DNA from: Exilibacterium sp. | GTDB lineage: Bacteria > Pseudomonadota > Gammaproteobacteria > Pseudomonadales > Cellvibrionaceae | Length of the DNA stretch: 64,000 nt | Reading direction: 5' to 3' | Assembly (NCBI GenBank): GCA_028280195.1 | Contig: JANQMH010000056.1 | Span: forward strand, 104,594 to 168,593 | Shown here: one piece after another, positions 33,447-42,147 of the stretch | Layout of the letters: the number at the start of each line of letters is the position of its first letter | Position numbering within the stretch: position 1 is the first letter of the stretch | Translations under genes and position numbers: made by a program | Notes under the pieces: generated by a model | Databases searched by the model: none | What the model saw: only the letters and a program-made list of their open reading frames with translations | Told to the model about the DNA's origin: nothing

Positions 33447-34406
33447 ATGCGAACAGTAAAACTGGGAAACCAGGGTTTGACGGTACCGGCTGTGGGGCTG
33501 GGCTGTATGGGCATGTCGGAGTTTTATCCACCGGAGGACGAAACCAGTGCACTGCAGACACTGGATGCGGCCTATGAAATGGGCTGCAGGTTCTGGGATA
33601 CCGCCGATATCTACGGGCCCCACACCAATGAGGAACTGCTCGGCCGGTCGCTGCGGGGGCGCCGTGACGACATTGTTGTCGCCACCAAATTCGGCATTCA
33701 GCGCAGTCAGGAAGACAGCGCGTTTCGCGGTGTCAACGGCCGGCCGGACTATGTGCGGGCCTGCTGCGAGGCCTCGCTGCGGCGCCTGGATATCGACTGT
33801 ATCGATCTCTACTACCAGCACCGGCGCGATCCCGATATTGCCATCGAGGAAACCGTCGGCGCCATGGCCAAGCTGGTTGAAGAGGGCAAGGTAAGGTATA
33901 TCGGCCTGTCTGAAACCGATGCGGAGAACCTGCGCCGGGCCCACCGCGAGCACCCGGTTTCGGCGTTGCAGACCGAATACTCGCTCTGGTCCCGCGACGT
34001 GGAGGCGGAAATACTGCCGGCGGTGCGGGAACTGGGTATCGGTTTTGTGGCTTACAGCCCGCTCGGGCGCGGTTTTCTGACCGGCACCATCCAGTCCCGC
34101 GACGATCTGCAGGCGGGCGACTGGCGGCTCGACAACCCGCGTTTTCAACAGGATGCGCTCGAACACAATCTGCAACTGGCCGCAAAGATTGCCGCCTTTG
34201 CGGAAGACAAGGGCATGACGCCGGCGCAACTGGCGCTGGTATGGGTGCTTGCCAAAGGGGAGGACATCGCCATCATTCCCGGTACCAAGCGCATCAAATA
34301 TCTGCAGCAGAACTGGCAGGCCGGGGAGCTGCAGCTGAGTGCCGGGGACCTGGCGCAGCTCGACAGCCTCGCAGCCGCCCATACCACCGCCGGTGGCAGA
34401 TACTAG
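33447..34406 (+). CDS. Aldo/keto reductase
   Basis: NADPH-dependent oxidoreductase of 319 residues that reduces aldehydes or ketones. The TIM-barrel tetrad is visible: D in FWDTADIYG (with Y), K in VATKFG and H in YYQHRRDP. The nucleotide-binding end is in IAIIPGTKRIKYLQQN. It belongs to the AKR group related to the YakC/AKR13-type enzymes. The ATG at 33447 has CGGAG upstream. It is controlled by a MerR-type promoter and follows the regulator gene, so it probably responds to a reactive aldehyde or similar stress; the inducer is inferred. Confidence 0.92.
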   Translation: MRTVKLGNQGLTVPAVGLGCMGMSEFYPPEDETSALQTLDAAYEMGCRFWDTADIYGPHTNEELLGRSLRGRRDDIVVATKFGIQRSQEDSAFRGVNGRPDYVRACCEASLRRLDIDCIDLYYQHRRDPDIAIEETVGAMAKLVEEGKVRYIGLSETDAENLRRAHREHPVSALQTEYSLWSRDVEAEILPAVRELGIGFVAYSPLGRGFLTGTIQSRDDLQAGDWRLDNPRFQQDALEHNLQLAAKIAAFAEDKGMTPAQLALVWVLAKGEDIAIIPGTKRIKYLQQNWQAGELQLSAGDLAQLDSLAAAHTTAGGRY

Positions 34407-34494
34407 GCCCTGGCCCTGGCGCCGCAAACTGGGTTAAGGTTTAGCCCTGCGGCAGTAGTGTGAAAATAAGCCGGTGATTGATGCGGAGGGCGGC

Positions 34495-34914
34495 ATGGCG
34501 GCGCTAAAAACAGCTATCGACAGCGATGATGTCAAGCGTTTTCTCGACAGCGTCGGCGACGACAAGCGCCGCGCCGACGGCCTGGCCGTGCTCGAGCTGA
34601 TGCGCCAGGTGACCGGGCTGCAACCGGCGCTGTGGCGCGGCAGCATCGTGGGCTTCGGCAGTTACCACTACCGCTACGACTCCGGCCGCGAAGGGGACTG
34701 GTTTCTCACCGGCTTCTCGCCCCGAAAGCAGGCCTTGAGCCTGTATATCATCGACGGCTTTGGCCAGTACCAGCAGTTGCTGGCAGCGCTGGGCAAGTAC
34801 CGGACCGGTAAATCCTGCCTGTACGTGAACCGGCTGGAGGATATCGATCTGTCGGTGCTGCGCAAGCTGGTCAGGCAGTCGGTAGCGGCCCTGAAAAAGC
34901 AATACCGGGCCTGA
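34495..34914 (+). CDS. DUF1801-domain protein
   Basis: Protein of 139 residues with one DUF1801 (YdhG-like) domain, seen in WRGSIVGFGSYHYRYDSGREG and the ending YVNRLEDIDLSVLRKLV. The family has no settled function. The ATG at 34495 follows GGAGGG; an upstream GTG would add seven residues. It is 20 bp upstream of a TfoX-like gene on the same strand. Confidence 0.82.
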   Translation: MAALKTAIDSDDVKRFLDSVGDDKRRADGLAVLELMRQVTGLQPALWRGSIVGFGSYHYRYDSGREGDWFLTGFSPRKQALSLYIIDGFGQYQQLLAALGKYRTGKSCLYVNRLEDIDLSVLRKLVRQSVAALKKQYRA

Positions 34915-34934
34915 GTGCCGGCGCACTTGCGGCA

Positions 34935-35282
34935 GTGAAAAAACGCAGCGAATTTGTCTGCCATCTGCTGGAGTTAATGGCTCCCATGGGGCCGGTGGAG
35001 GCGAGGGCGATGTTTGGCGGCTACGGCATTTTCATGGACGGGCTGATGTTTGGCCTGGTTGCCGATGACACACTCTACCTGAAGGTGGATGCCGAAAACC
35101 AACCTGACTTCGAGCAGCTGGGCCTGCCGCCGTTTCGCTACAGCAAAAACGGCAAGACTTTCAATATGTCCTACTACCAGGCGCCCGAGGAGGTGCTGGA
35201 TGCGCCCGCACCGCTGTGCGCTTGGGGCAAGGGCGCACTGGCCGCAGCCATTCGCGCGGCGCAAAAAAAGAAACGCCGCTGA
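34935..35282 (+). CDS. TfoX/Sxy N-terminal domain protein
   Basis: Protein of 115 residues consisting of the N-terminal TfoX domain. Typical segments are PVEARAMFGGYGIFMDGLMF, DTLYLKVDAEN and MSYYQAPEEVLD. Full-length TfoX activates competence genes, but single-domain relatives are widespread and of unclear role. It starts at a GTG. It is convergent with the PQQ dehydrogenase gene. Confidence 0.88.
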   Translation: MKKRSEFVCHLLELMAPMGPVEARAMFGGYGIFMDGLMFGLVADDTLYLKVDAENQPDFEQLGLPPFRYSKNGKTFNMSYYQAPEEVLDAPAPLCAWGKGALAAAIRAAQKKKRR

Positions 35283-35289
35283 GCCATGC

Positions 35290-37488
35290 CTACAGGGTAT
35301 CGATCCATTCACCGATCAAGGTTGCGCCCTCGGTATCGATAAGGTGGCTCGACAGCGGTGGCATGCGCTCGCCGTCGAGGCGCTGCAGGCGCAGCCACAG
35401 CACACTGCGCTGCTTGTCGCCGGCGGCGATGACGGCGGCACCGGCGACTCCGAGATCACCGGCCAGCGGTGCCGCGCCGACGGCATTCATAGCGTCGAGG
35501 GCGGTGCTTGCGCGCAGATCGAGGGCCGTCGGTGCGGGGCCGTCGGGCCGGTGGCACTGGCTGCAGTTGACATCCAGATAAGCCCGCGCCCGCGCCGCCA
35601 GGCCGGCGTTGATATCGCCGGGCGCGGCAAAGCTGGGGTACTGGCCGGCCGCACCGATATCGCTGTCGAACAGGCCGATATGATTCCAGCTGCGCAGCTG
35701 GTTGTCGGTGGTGCCGGCATAGTCGAAGTCGCCGTTGAGCTGGCGGGTGGTCAGGCCGAGGGTAAAACCGGCGGCGGCGGTATGACACAACAGGCAGTCG
35801 GTGCGGCTGGGGTAGTCGTAGCGGCGCTGTTCGCTGCCGCCGCCGGCCAGGGCGACAGTCAGGGTTTCGGTTTCGCGGCCGGTGAGCAGGGTGGCGTCGC
35901 TGCCGGCGCTGTTCCAGCGGTAGGTGAAACCCTGCCAGCCCTGCTCGCTGTGCAGTAATACCCGGGTTTCGAGCCGCCGCACCGAGTTTGGATCGCCCTC
36001 TACCAGGTTGATTTCGAAGTGTTTTACCGCCACGCTGCCGACCGGCAGGTGCCAGTCGTCGTCGCTGAACGCGATACGCTCGCTGTCGGGGATACCCACC
36101 CAGCGGCGTTTCTGTGTGCCGTCGGACCAGAACGGATGGTTGGGCGCATATTCGATCAGGCCGCTGGCCGGTGTCAGCCCGGCGAGGCTGGTAAACAGCC
36201 CCGTCTGTGACAGCAGGGCCGGAACCTGGCTGCCGCCGCCGCCGGGTTCGAAGCGGAACAGGCCGTCGTTGCGGGATACCAGCAGAATTTCACCGCCATG
36301 GGTTTCGCCAAAACTGGTGGGGCTGGAGGCGCTGGCGATCGCCTCGTTGGCAGTGACCTGGCTGCCGTCCCAGGTCAGCGCCCACACCGTGCCGCTGGCA
36401 AAATCCGTGTAAAGGTATTTGCCGAACAGCGAGCCCAGTTGGTTGCCGCGGTAGACATAGCCGCCGATTACCGCGACGCCGAGACTGTGGTCGTATTCGA
36501 ATACCGGCGGGGTAAAAGCGCTGTTCGGCAGGGTATTTAGCGAGTCGTCGAATTCCCGGCTGCCCTCGAACACGCGCCAGCCGTAGTTGCCGCCGGCTTC
36601 GATAATGTCGATTTCCTCGATCGCCCCCTGGCCCACATCACCCAGCCACAGCGTGCCGGTCTGGCGGTCGAAGGAAAAGCGAAACGGGTTGCGCAGGCCG
36701 TAAGCGTAAATCTCCGGTCTGACATCGGCCTCGCCGACGAAGGGGTTGTCCAGCGGAACGTCGTAGGGGTCACCGGGGTTCTGCGGGTGCACGTCGAGGC
36801 GCAGCATACTGCCCAGCAGGGTGCGCCGGTCCTGGCCGTGGTTGAGCGGGTCGCCGCCGCTGCCGCCGTCGCCCAGGGCGATATACAGATAGCCGTCCGG
36901 CCCGAAGGCCAGCATGCCGCCGTTGTGATTGCCGAAGGGCTGGTCGACCTCGAGGATAATTTTCTCCGTACTCTCCTCGATCCGGTCGCTGCCGGTATCC
37001 CACTGCATGCGCGCAATTACCGAGCGGCGCGGGCCGGTCACGGAGTAGTGCAGATAGACAAAGCGGTTGCTGCCGAAGTCGGGGTCGAAGGCCAGCCCCA
37101 GCAGCCCCTGTTCACCGGAGAACTCGATGCGCGAGGCGATGTCCAGCACCGTGCTGCTGTCACTGGTGGTCGACTGATTGGCAAAGGCGACAATGCGCCC
37201 GCCCTGTTCCACTACCACCAGCCGGTCCTCACCGGGTACCGCGGTGACATACAGCGCCGCGCTGAAGCTGAGGTTCGGAAAGGCATTGAGCAGATCGAAA
37301 CTGCCGGCCGCGGCGCCGCCCAGCGGCAGGTTGAAGCTGGCGAGGGCCTGGCGCTGGCTGAGCCCGAAAGGATCGCCGCCAGGCGGTGCCGGCGGCGGGC
37401 CGCCGTCACCACCACCGCTGCCGCCGCCACAGGCGGCCTGCAACAGGCAGCCGAGGCCCAGCAGTAGTGTCAGTAGGGGTTTGGTCAT
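35290..37488 (-). CDS. PQQ-type sugar dehydrogenase fused to a dihaem c-type cytochrome domain
   Basis: Predicted lipoprotein of 732 residues. The signal ends in LLQAAC (Cys20), followed by a glycine-rich linker. Residues about 50-390 are a six-bladed soluble glucose/sorbosone dehydrogenase domain (QGLLGLAFDPDF, FGNHNGGMLAFGPDGYLYIA, YGLRNPFRFSFD). The rest matches, from memory, the SO2930-type cytochrome family: PNHPFWSDGTQKRRW, then haem sites CLLCH and CSQCH. The fusion would pass electrons from sugar oxidation directly to a periplasmic chain. PQQ synthesis genes are not in the window. The ATG at 37488 is preferred over a GTG two codons earlier. Confidence 0.88.
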   Translation of the reverse strand: MTKPLLTLLLGLGCLLQAACGGGSGGGDGGPPPAPPGGDPFGLSQRQALASFNLPLGGAAAGSFDLLNAFPNLSFSAALYVTAVPGEDRLVVVEQGGRIVAFANQSTTSDSSTVLDIASRIEFSGEQGLLGLAFDPDFGSNRFVYLHYSVTGPRRSVIARMQWDTGSDRIEESTEKIILEVDQPFGNHNGGMLAFGPDGYLYIALGDGGSGGDPLNHGQDRRTLLGSMLRLDVHPQNPGDPYDVPLDNPFVGEADVRPEIYAYGLRNPFRFSFDRQTGTLWLGDVGQGAIEEIDIIEAGGNYGWRVFEGSREFDDSLNTLPNSAFTPPVFEYDHSLGVAVIGGYVYRGNQLGSLFGKYLYTDFASGTVWALTWDGSQVTANEAIASASSPTSFGETHGGEILLVSRNDGLFRFEPGGGGSQVPALLSQTGLFTSLAGLTPASGLIEYAPNHPFWSDGTQKRRWVGIPDSERIAFSDDDWHLPVGSVAVKHFEINLVEGDPNSVRRLETRVLLHSEQGWQGFTYRWNSAGSDATLLTGRETETLTVALAGGGSEQRRYDYPSRTDCLLCHTAAAGFTLGLTTRQLNGDFDYAGTTDNQLRSWNHIGLFDSDIGAAGQYPSFAAPGDINAGLAARARAYLDVNCSQCHRPDGPAPTALDLRASTALDAMNAVGAAPLAGDLGVAGAAVIAAGDKQRSVLWLRLQRLDGERMPPLSSHLIDTEGATLIGEWIDTL

Positions 37489-37598
37489 CGGCACGCGCTC
37501 CCGGACAGGGCGGTTTTGGCGCAGGTAACAGGATTATAGGGATTGCCAGGGGCGGCGCTATAGACTGGTTCACACCGCGGCGGCGGGGCACCCCGGCT

Positions 37599-38351
37599 TT
37601 ACTGCAGGCGCTCCGCCTTGATATAGACGGTCCACTGCCGGCTGTCGCCGGTCGATCGGCGCCGCGAGTTGGCCGCGGCGTCGATTGCCGTGCCGCCGAC
37701 CGCGAGCCACTCGCCCAATTGCCCGGTGACGGCACCGCTGTAGCTGCGGTCGATCTCGCTGCCACTGCTCTGCCGCGCGACTTGGGTACTGATATCGATC
37801 AGCACCCGCTCGCCTTCGAGCAGGCGCGGCGTCGCATAAAAGTCACTCACCAGTTTGCGGCTGCCTCGATCCAGGAACAGATAGGCGGGATAGACCAGAT
37901 CCGCCGCTACGGTGTCGGGCAGGGTGATGGCGGTGCGGATCTGGGACGCATAACCCTCCAGCGCCAGCAGCGTGTAGCTGCCGCTGTCGCGGCGGGTGCT
38001 GCGCTGCACCACATCGTCATCCGGCTGGCTGCCGCGGTCTGCCTGCAGGCGCACGCTGAGCCTGAACTGGGTCAGCGGTGTATCGAGTTGGTCAATCAGC
38101 AGATGCAATTCGGCGATCTGCTCGGGGGTGGAGCGCACCACCAGCTGGTTGCCGCTGGCGCTGACCCCGGCACCCGGCGCCAGCAGTGGGCGGATCACGT
38201 CGATCAGGGTCTGTGCCGGGCGGTTTTTCAGCACGATGATGTCCACCTGCTGGGTTTCGGCAGCGGCGGCGGCCAGCCACAGCCAGCTCAGCAGCAGGAT
38301 CAGCGGCTTGTGCCAGAGCGGTGTATACAAGTCAGTTCTCCACGGCGTCAC
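37599..38351 (-). CDS. Secretin N-domain (N0/N1-like) exported protein
   Basis: Exported protein of 250 residues. After a signal peptide (LILLLSWLWLAAAAA) it has a secretin short-domain repeat: IIVLKNRPAQTLIDVIRPLL, SASGNQLVVRSTPEQIAELHLLIDQLD. The second half has no recognised domain and lacks the secretin barrel, so it is not a pore. It starts at a GTG overlapping the stop of the preceding gene (GTGA). A role as an accessory of a pilus or secretion complex is possible but not shown. Confidence 0.75.
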   Translation of the reverse strand: MTPWRTDLYTPLWHKPLILLLSWLWLAAAAAETQQVDIIVLKNRPAQTLIDVIRPLLAPGAGVSASGNQLVVRSTPEQIAELHLLIDQLDTPLTQFRLSVRLQADRGSQPDDDVVQRSTRRDSGSYTLLALEGYASQIRTAITLPDTVAADLVYPAYLFLDRGSRKLVSDFYATPRLLEGERVLIDISTQVARQSSGSEIDRSYSGAVTGQLGEWLAVGGTAIDAAANSRRRSTGDSRQWTVYIKAERLQ

Positions 38352-38851
38352 AGTGTCAGCAGTCGCAGCTGCGGGTCTTCATCACTGTGGTGCTCCCACA
38401 GGTAGGTGAATTCCTCCAGCAGTCGCCGGGCCTCGGGCTGCGCCGAATAATTGGCGAAACCCCGGTATTCGGCGTCATCATTCTTAAACAGCAGCAATTC
38501 CCGGTCCACAATCATATAGGCCATGGTCTTGTCCTGCGGCGCCAGGCTCAGCTTGCGAATCGCCAGCCGGCTGGGCAGCCGCTGGGCCAGCTGCGCCACG
38601 CCGTGTCCGCGCTCGACCATGGCCGCGGTGGACTTCACCAGTACGCGCACACGACTGCTGCGGCTGCGCCGCGCCAGCTCCGACAGCGACTGCAGAAACG
38701 GCGGCTGGTGATAAATCGGGAAGTCGAGATCAGTACTGAGGATATCGATACTGCGGCGGGCGCGGTTGGCCATCTCGAGCGCGTGGGCGCGAAAATCTTC
38801 GCTGTCGTCGAGCAGATGCAGCCCGGGACTGGAGGAGCCGCTGTCAGTCAC
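38348..38851 (-). CDS. PLD-like domain protein coupled to a GNAT gene
   Basis: Protein of 167 residues with a phospholipase-D-like half fold: RARRSIDILSTDLDFPIYHQ, VRVLVKSTAAMVERGHGVAQ and YMIVDRELLLFKNDD. The HKD catalytic motif is not present, so enzymatic activity is doubtful. I recall similar proteins as DUF7931, but that label is from memory. It starts at a GTG inside the end of the acetyltransferase gene and its stop overlaps the next start. The three genes are therefore translationally coupled. The function is unknown. Confidence 0.7.
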   Translation of the reverse strand: MTDSGSSSPGLHLLDDSEDFRAHALEMANRARRSIDILSTDLDFPIYHQPPFLQSLSELARRSRSSRVRVLVKSTAAMVERGHGVAQLAQRLPSRLAIRKLSLAPQDKTMAYMIVDRELLLFKNDDAEYRGFANYSAQPEARRLLEEFTYLWEHHSDEDPQLRLLTL

Positions 38852-39278
38852 TGCCCATAACCATTTCGCGGTGGGCGATACCGGCGTCGAGGAACTCGGG
38901 GCCCTGTTCGCTGAAACCCAGGCGCCGGTAAAAAGGTATGGCCTGTAGCTGGGCATGCAGAAACAGCTGCGGCAGCGAGCGCTGCCGGTGCCAGCTGACG
39001 ACGAACTGCAACAGCGCCGAACCGAGACCCTGCCCGCGATACGGCTTGAGTACCGCCATGCGACCCAGTTGGCCGCTGGGCAGCAGGCGGGCGGTGCCGG
39101 CGGGGCGGCCCTGTTTGTCCCTGGCGATAAAGTGATAGGCCTCCGGATCGAGACCGTCGATTTCCTCCTCCACAGGCACTTTCTGCTCCAGCATAAAGAC
39201 CTGGGTACGTATGCCGATAAGCTCTGCGGATGTCGTTTCCCAGTCAACTATATCAATTGTCCACTGTTGATTAGTCAC
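38844..39278 (-). CDS. GNAT-family N-acetyltransferase
   Basis: Acetyl-CoA-dependent acetyltransferase of 144 residues, of the ElaA-like/YjcF type. The cofactor loop is LKPYRGQGLGSALL, preceded by the strand GRMAVL and followed by FYRRLGFSEQGPEF. The substrate is unknown. It starts at GTG 39278 and is the first gene of the coupled GNAT/PLD-like/secretin-domain set. Confidence 0.88.
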   Translation of the reverse strand: MTNQQWTIDIVDWETTSAELIGIRTQVFMLEQKVPVEEEIDGLDPEAYHFIARDKQGRPAGTARLLPSGQLGRMAVLKPYRGQGLGSALLQFVVSWHRQRSLPQLFLHAQLQAIPFYRRLGFSEQGPEFLDAGIAHREMVMGSD

Positions 39279-39473
39279 AATCGGGGTCCAATAGCGAGTG
39301 ATTGCTCAAGTCAGGTAGTTTAAAGTGTCGAGGCATAGAATGGTATGCACGTTGTAACCGGGGTGATATTGCGCTGAGTGATCTGCCCAAGGCCCTGCAC
39401 CTGGGCAACGCGCCAAGCTGATTGAATAGTGAATGCCATTAAAGAAACCAGTATTTGCAACGCCTTGGCTTTC

Positions 39474-40604
39474 TCAATGCTCTTCCATGACTAAACAATT
39501 TGCCTCCACCAGTTCGGAAATCAGGCTTTCAGCGCCTGCCATCGCCAAAATCGAATCCAGATTCTCGCTATTTAGCCGATCAAATCTACAAATAAATTCC
39601 GCCAACTCAGTGGGCGCGGAGTATTTTAACCCATCGGCAAAGAGGGCAGATGACGGGCCGGAATAGTAATTGAACCTGCACAGCGGCGAGCGCACAATTG
39701 CAGAACCCGCTTTGAGCCGAGTCTTCCAGTCTGATAAATCCTGGTAATCAGGCGCTGAAAACTTGCCTTTAGTGGAGATTTCAGCCATTACCGAAAGCAA
39801 AACATCCTCATCGTTGGCAAGCTCGATAATGGCATGGCGAACCCTCTCCATGGTTTCTTGATTTATTTCAAAATGCTTCCCATTCAGACTACCTCGCGTA
39901 TCCTCATAGCGATCGTCGTCACCCGCTTTCGCCATCACTGCCGTTGCGAACAAATCAAAGATCTGCGCCTTGGACGGCGCTCTGAAACCCACTGAGTAAG
40001 TCATACAGCCTTCCAACGCCACGCCATAGTGAGCCAGCCTGGGTGGGATATAGAGGATATCCCCCGGTTGCAGCGTGTATTCATCTACAGCGTGGAAATC
40101 AGCCAAAACATTCATTGGCAAATCCGGTACCAGAGCCGTATCAGGTGTACAAAACCCGCCTAACTGCCACTTTCTACTGCCCTGTCCCTGAATCAAAAAA
40201 ACATCATAGAAATCATAATGGGCTGATACGGTTCCACCGGTAGCGGCATAACTGACCATGATGTCATCGATACGCCAGCTCGGTAAAAATGTGAAATAGT
40301 CCAACAGTGCCGCCACTTCCTGTACAAACACATCCACTGACTGAACAAGTACCGTCCAGTCCCTGTTTGGCAGCTTTAAAAAAGTTTCCTCCGCTATCGG
40401 CCCGTGTATCAATTCCCATTGATTGTCAAAATGCGTGACCAGCCTTGATTCGATATCACCGTCACAGGCCAGCCCAGCCAATTCTTCCGCAGTCAACAGC
40501 TGCTCGGTATTGTCAATGCCGCCTCTGATTAACAGCGGTTGTTTTTGCCAAAACTCAGCCAGGAACTCACTTGTATCAAAGTTTTTAATACTCTTCATCG
40601 ACAT
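39474..40604 (-). CDS. roxA: Ribosomal protein uL16 arginine hydroxylase (JmjC cupin)
   Basis: Iron- and 2-oxoglutarate-dependent oxygenase of 376 residues, which hydroxylates an arginine of ribosomal protein L16 in E. coli (YcfD/RoxA). Iron ligands are His129 and Asp131 in SAHYDFYDVF and His192 in PPRLAHYGVA. The N-terminal KQPLLIRGG and the C-terminal winged-helix region are family-like. GC content is clearly lower (around 47 percent by eye) than in the GC-rich neighbours, and codon use differs, suggesting a different origin. Confidence 0.9.
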   Translation of the reverse strand: MSMKSIKNFDTSEFLAEFWQKQPLLIRGGIDNTEQLLTAEELAGLACDGDIESRLVTHFDNQWELIHGPIAEETFLKLPNRDWTVLVQSVDVFVQEVAALLDYFTFLPSWRIDDIMVSYAATGGTVSAHYDFYDVFLIQGQGSRKWQLGGFCTPDTALVPDLPMNVLADFHAVDEYTLQPGDILYIPPRLAHYGVALEGCMTYSVGFRAPSKAQIFDLFATAVMAKAGDDDRYEDTRGSLNGKHFEINQETMERVRHAIIELANDEDVLLSVMAEISTKGKFSAPDYQDLSDWKTRLKAGSAIVRSPLCRFNYYSGPSSALFADGLKYSAPTELAEFICRFDRLNSENLDSILAMAGAESLISELVEANCLVMEEH

Positions 40605-40677
40605 AATTGCCGCAACTCACCGAAACAACAACATCCCAACCACTAATCACTAATCACTAGTAACTAGTATCTAGAGA

Positions 40678-42147
<1,470 letters not shown>

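Noticed and set aside
39390..39420. Short TGCCCA/TGGGCA inverted repeat between the GNAT gene and roxA
   Set aside because: A stem of only six pairs with a 12-base loop and no T-run is too weak to call a terminator.
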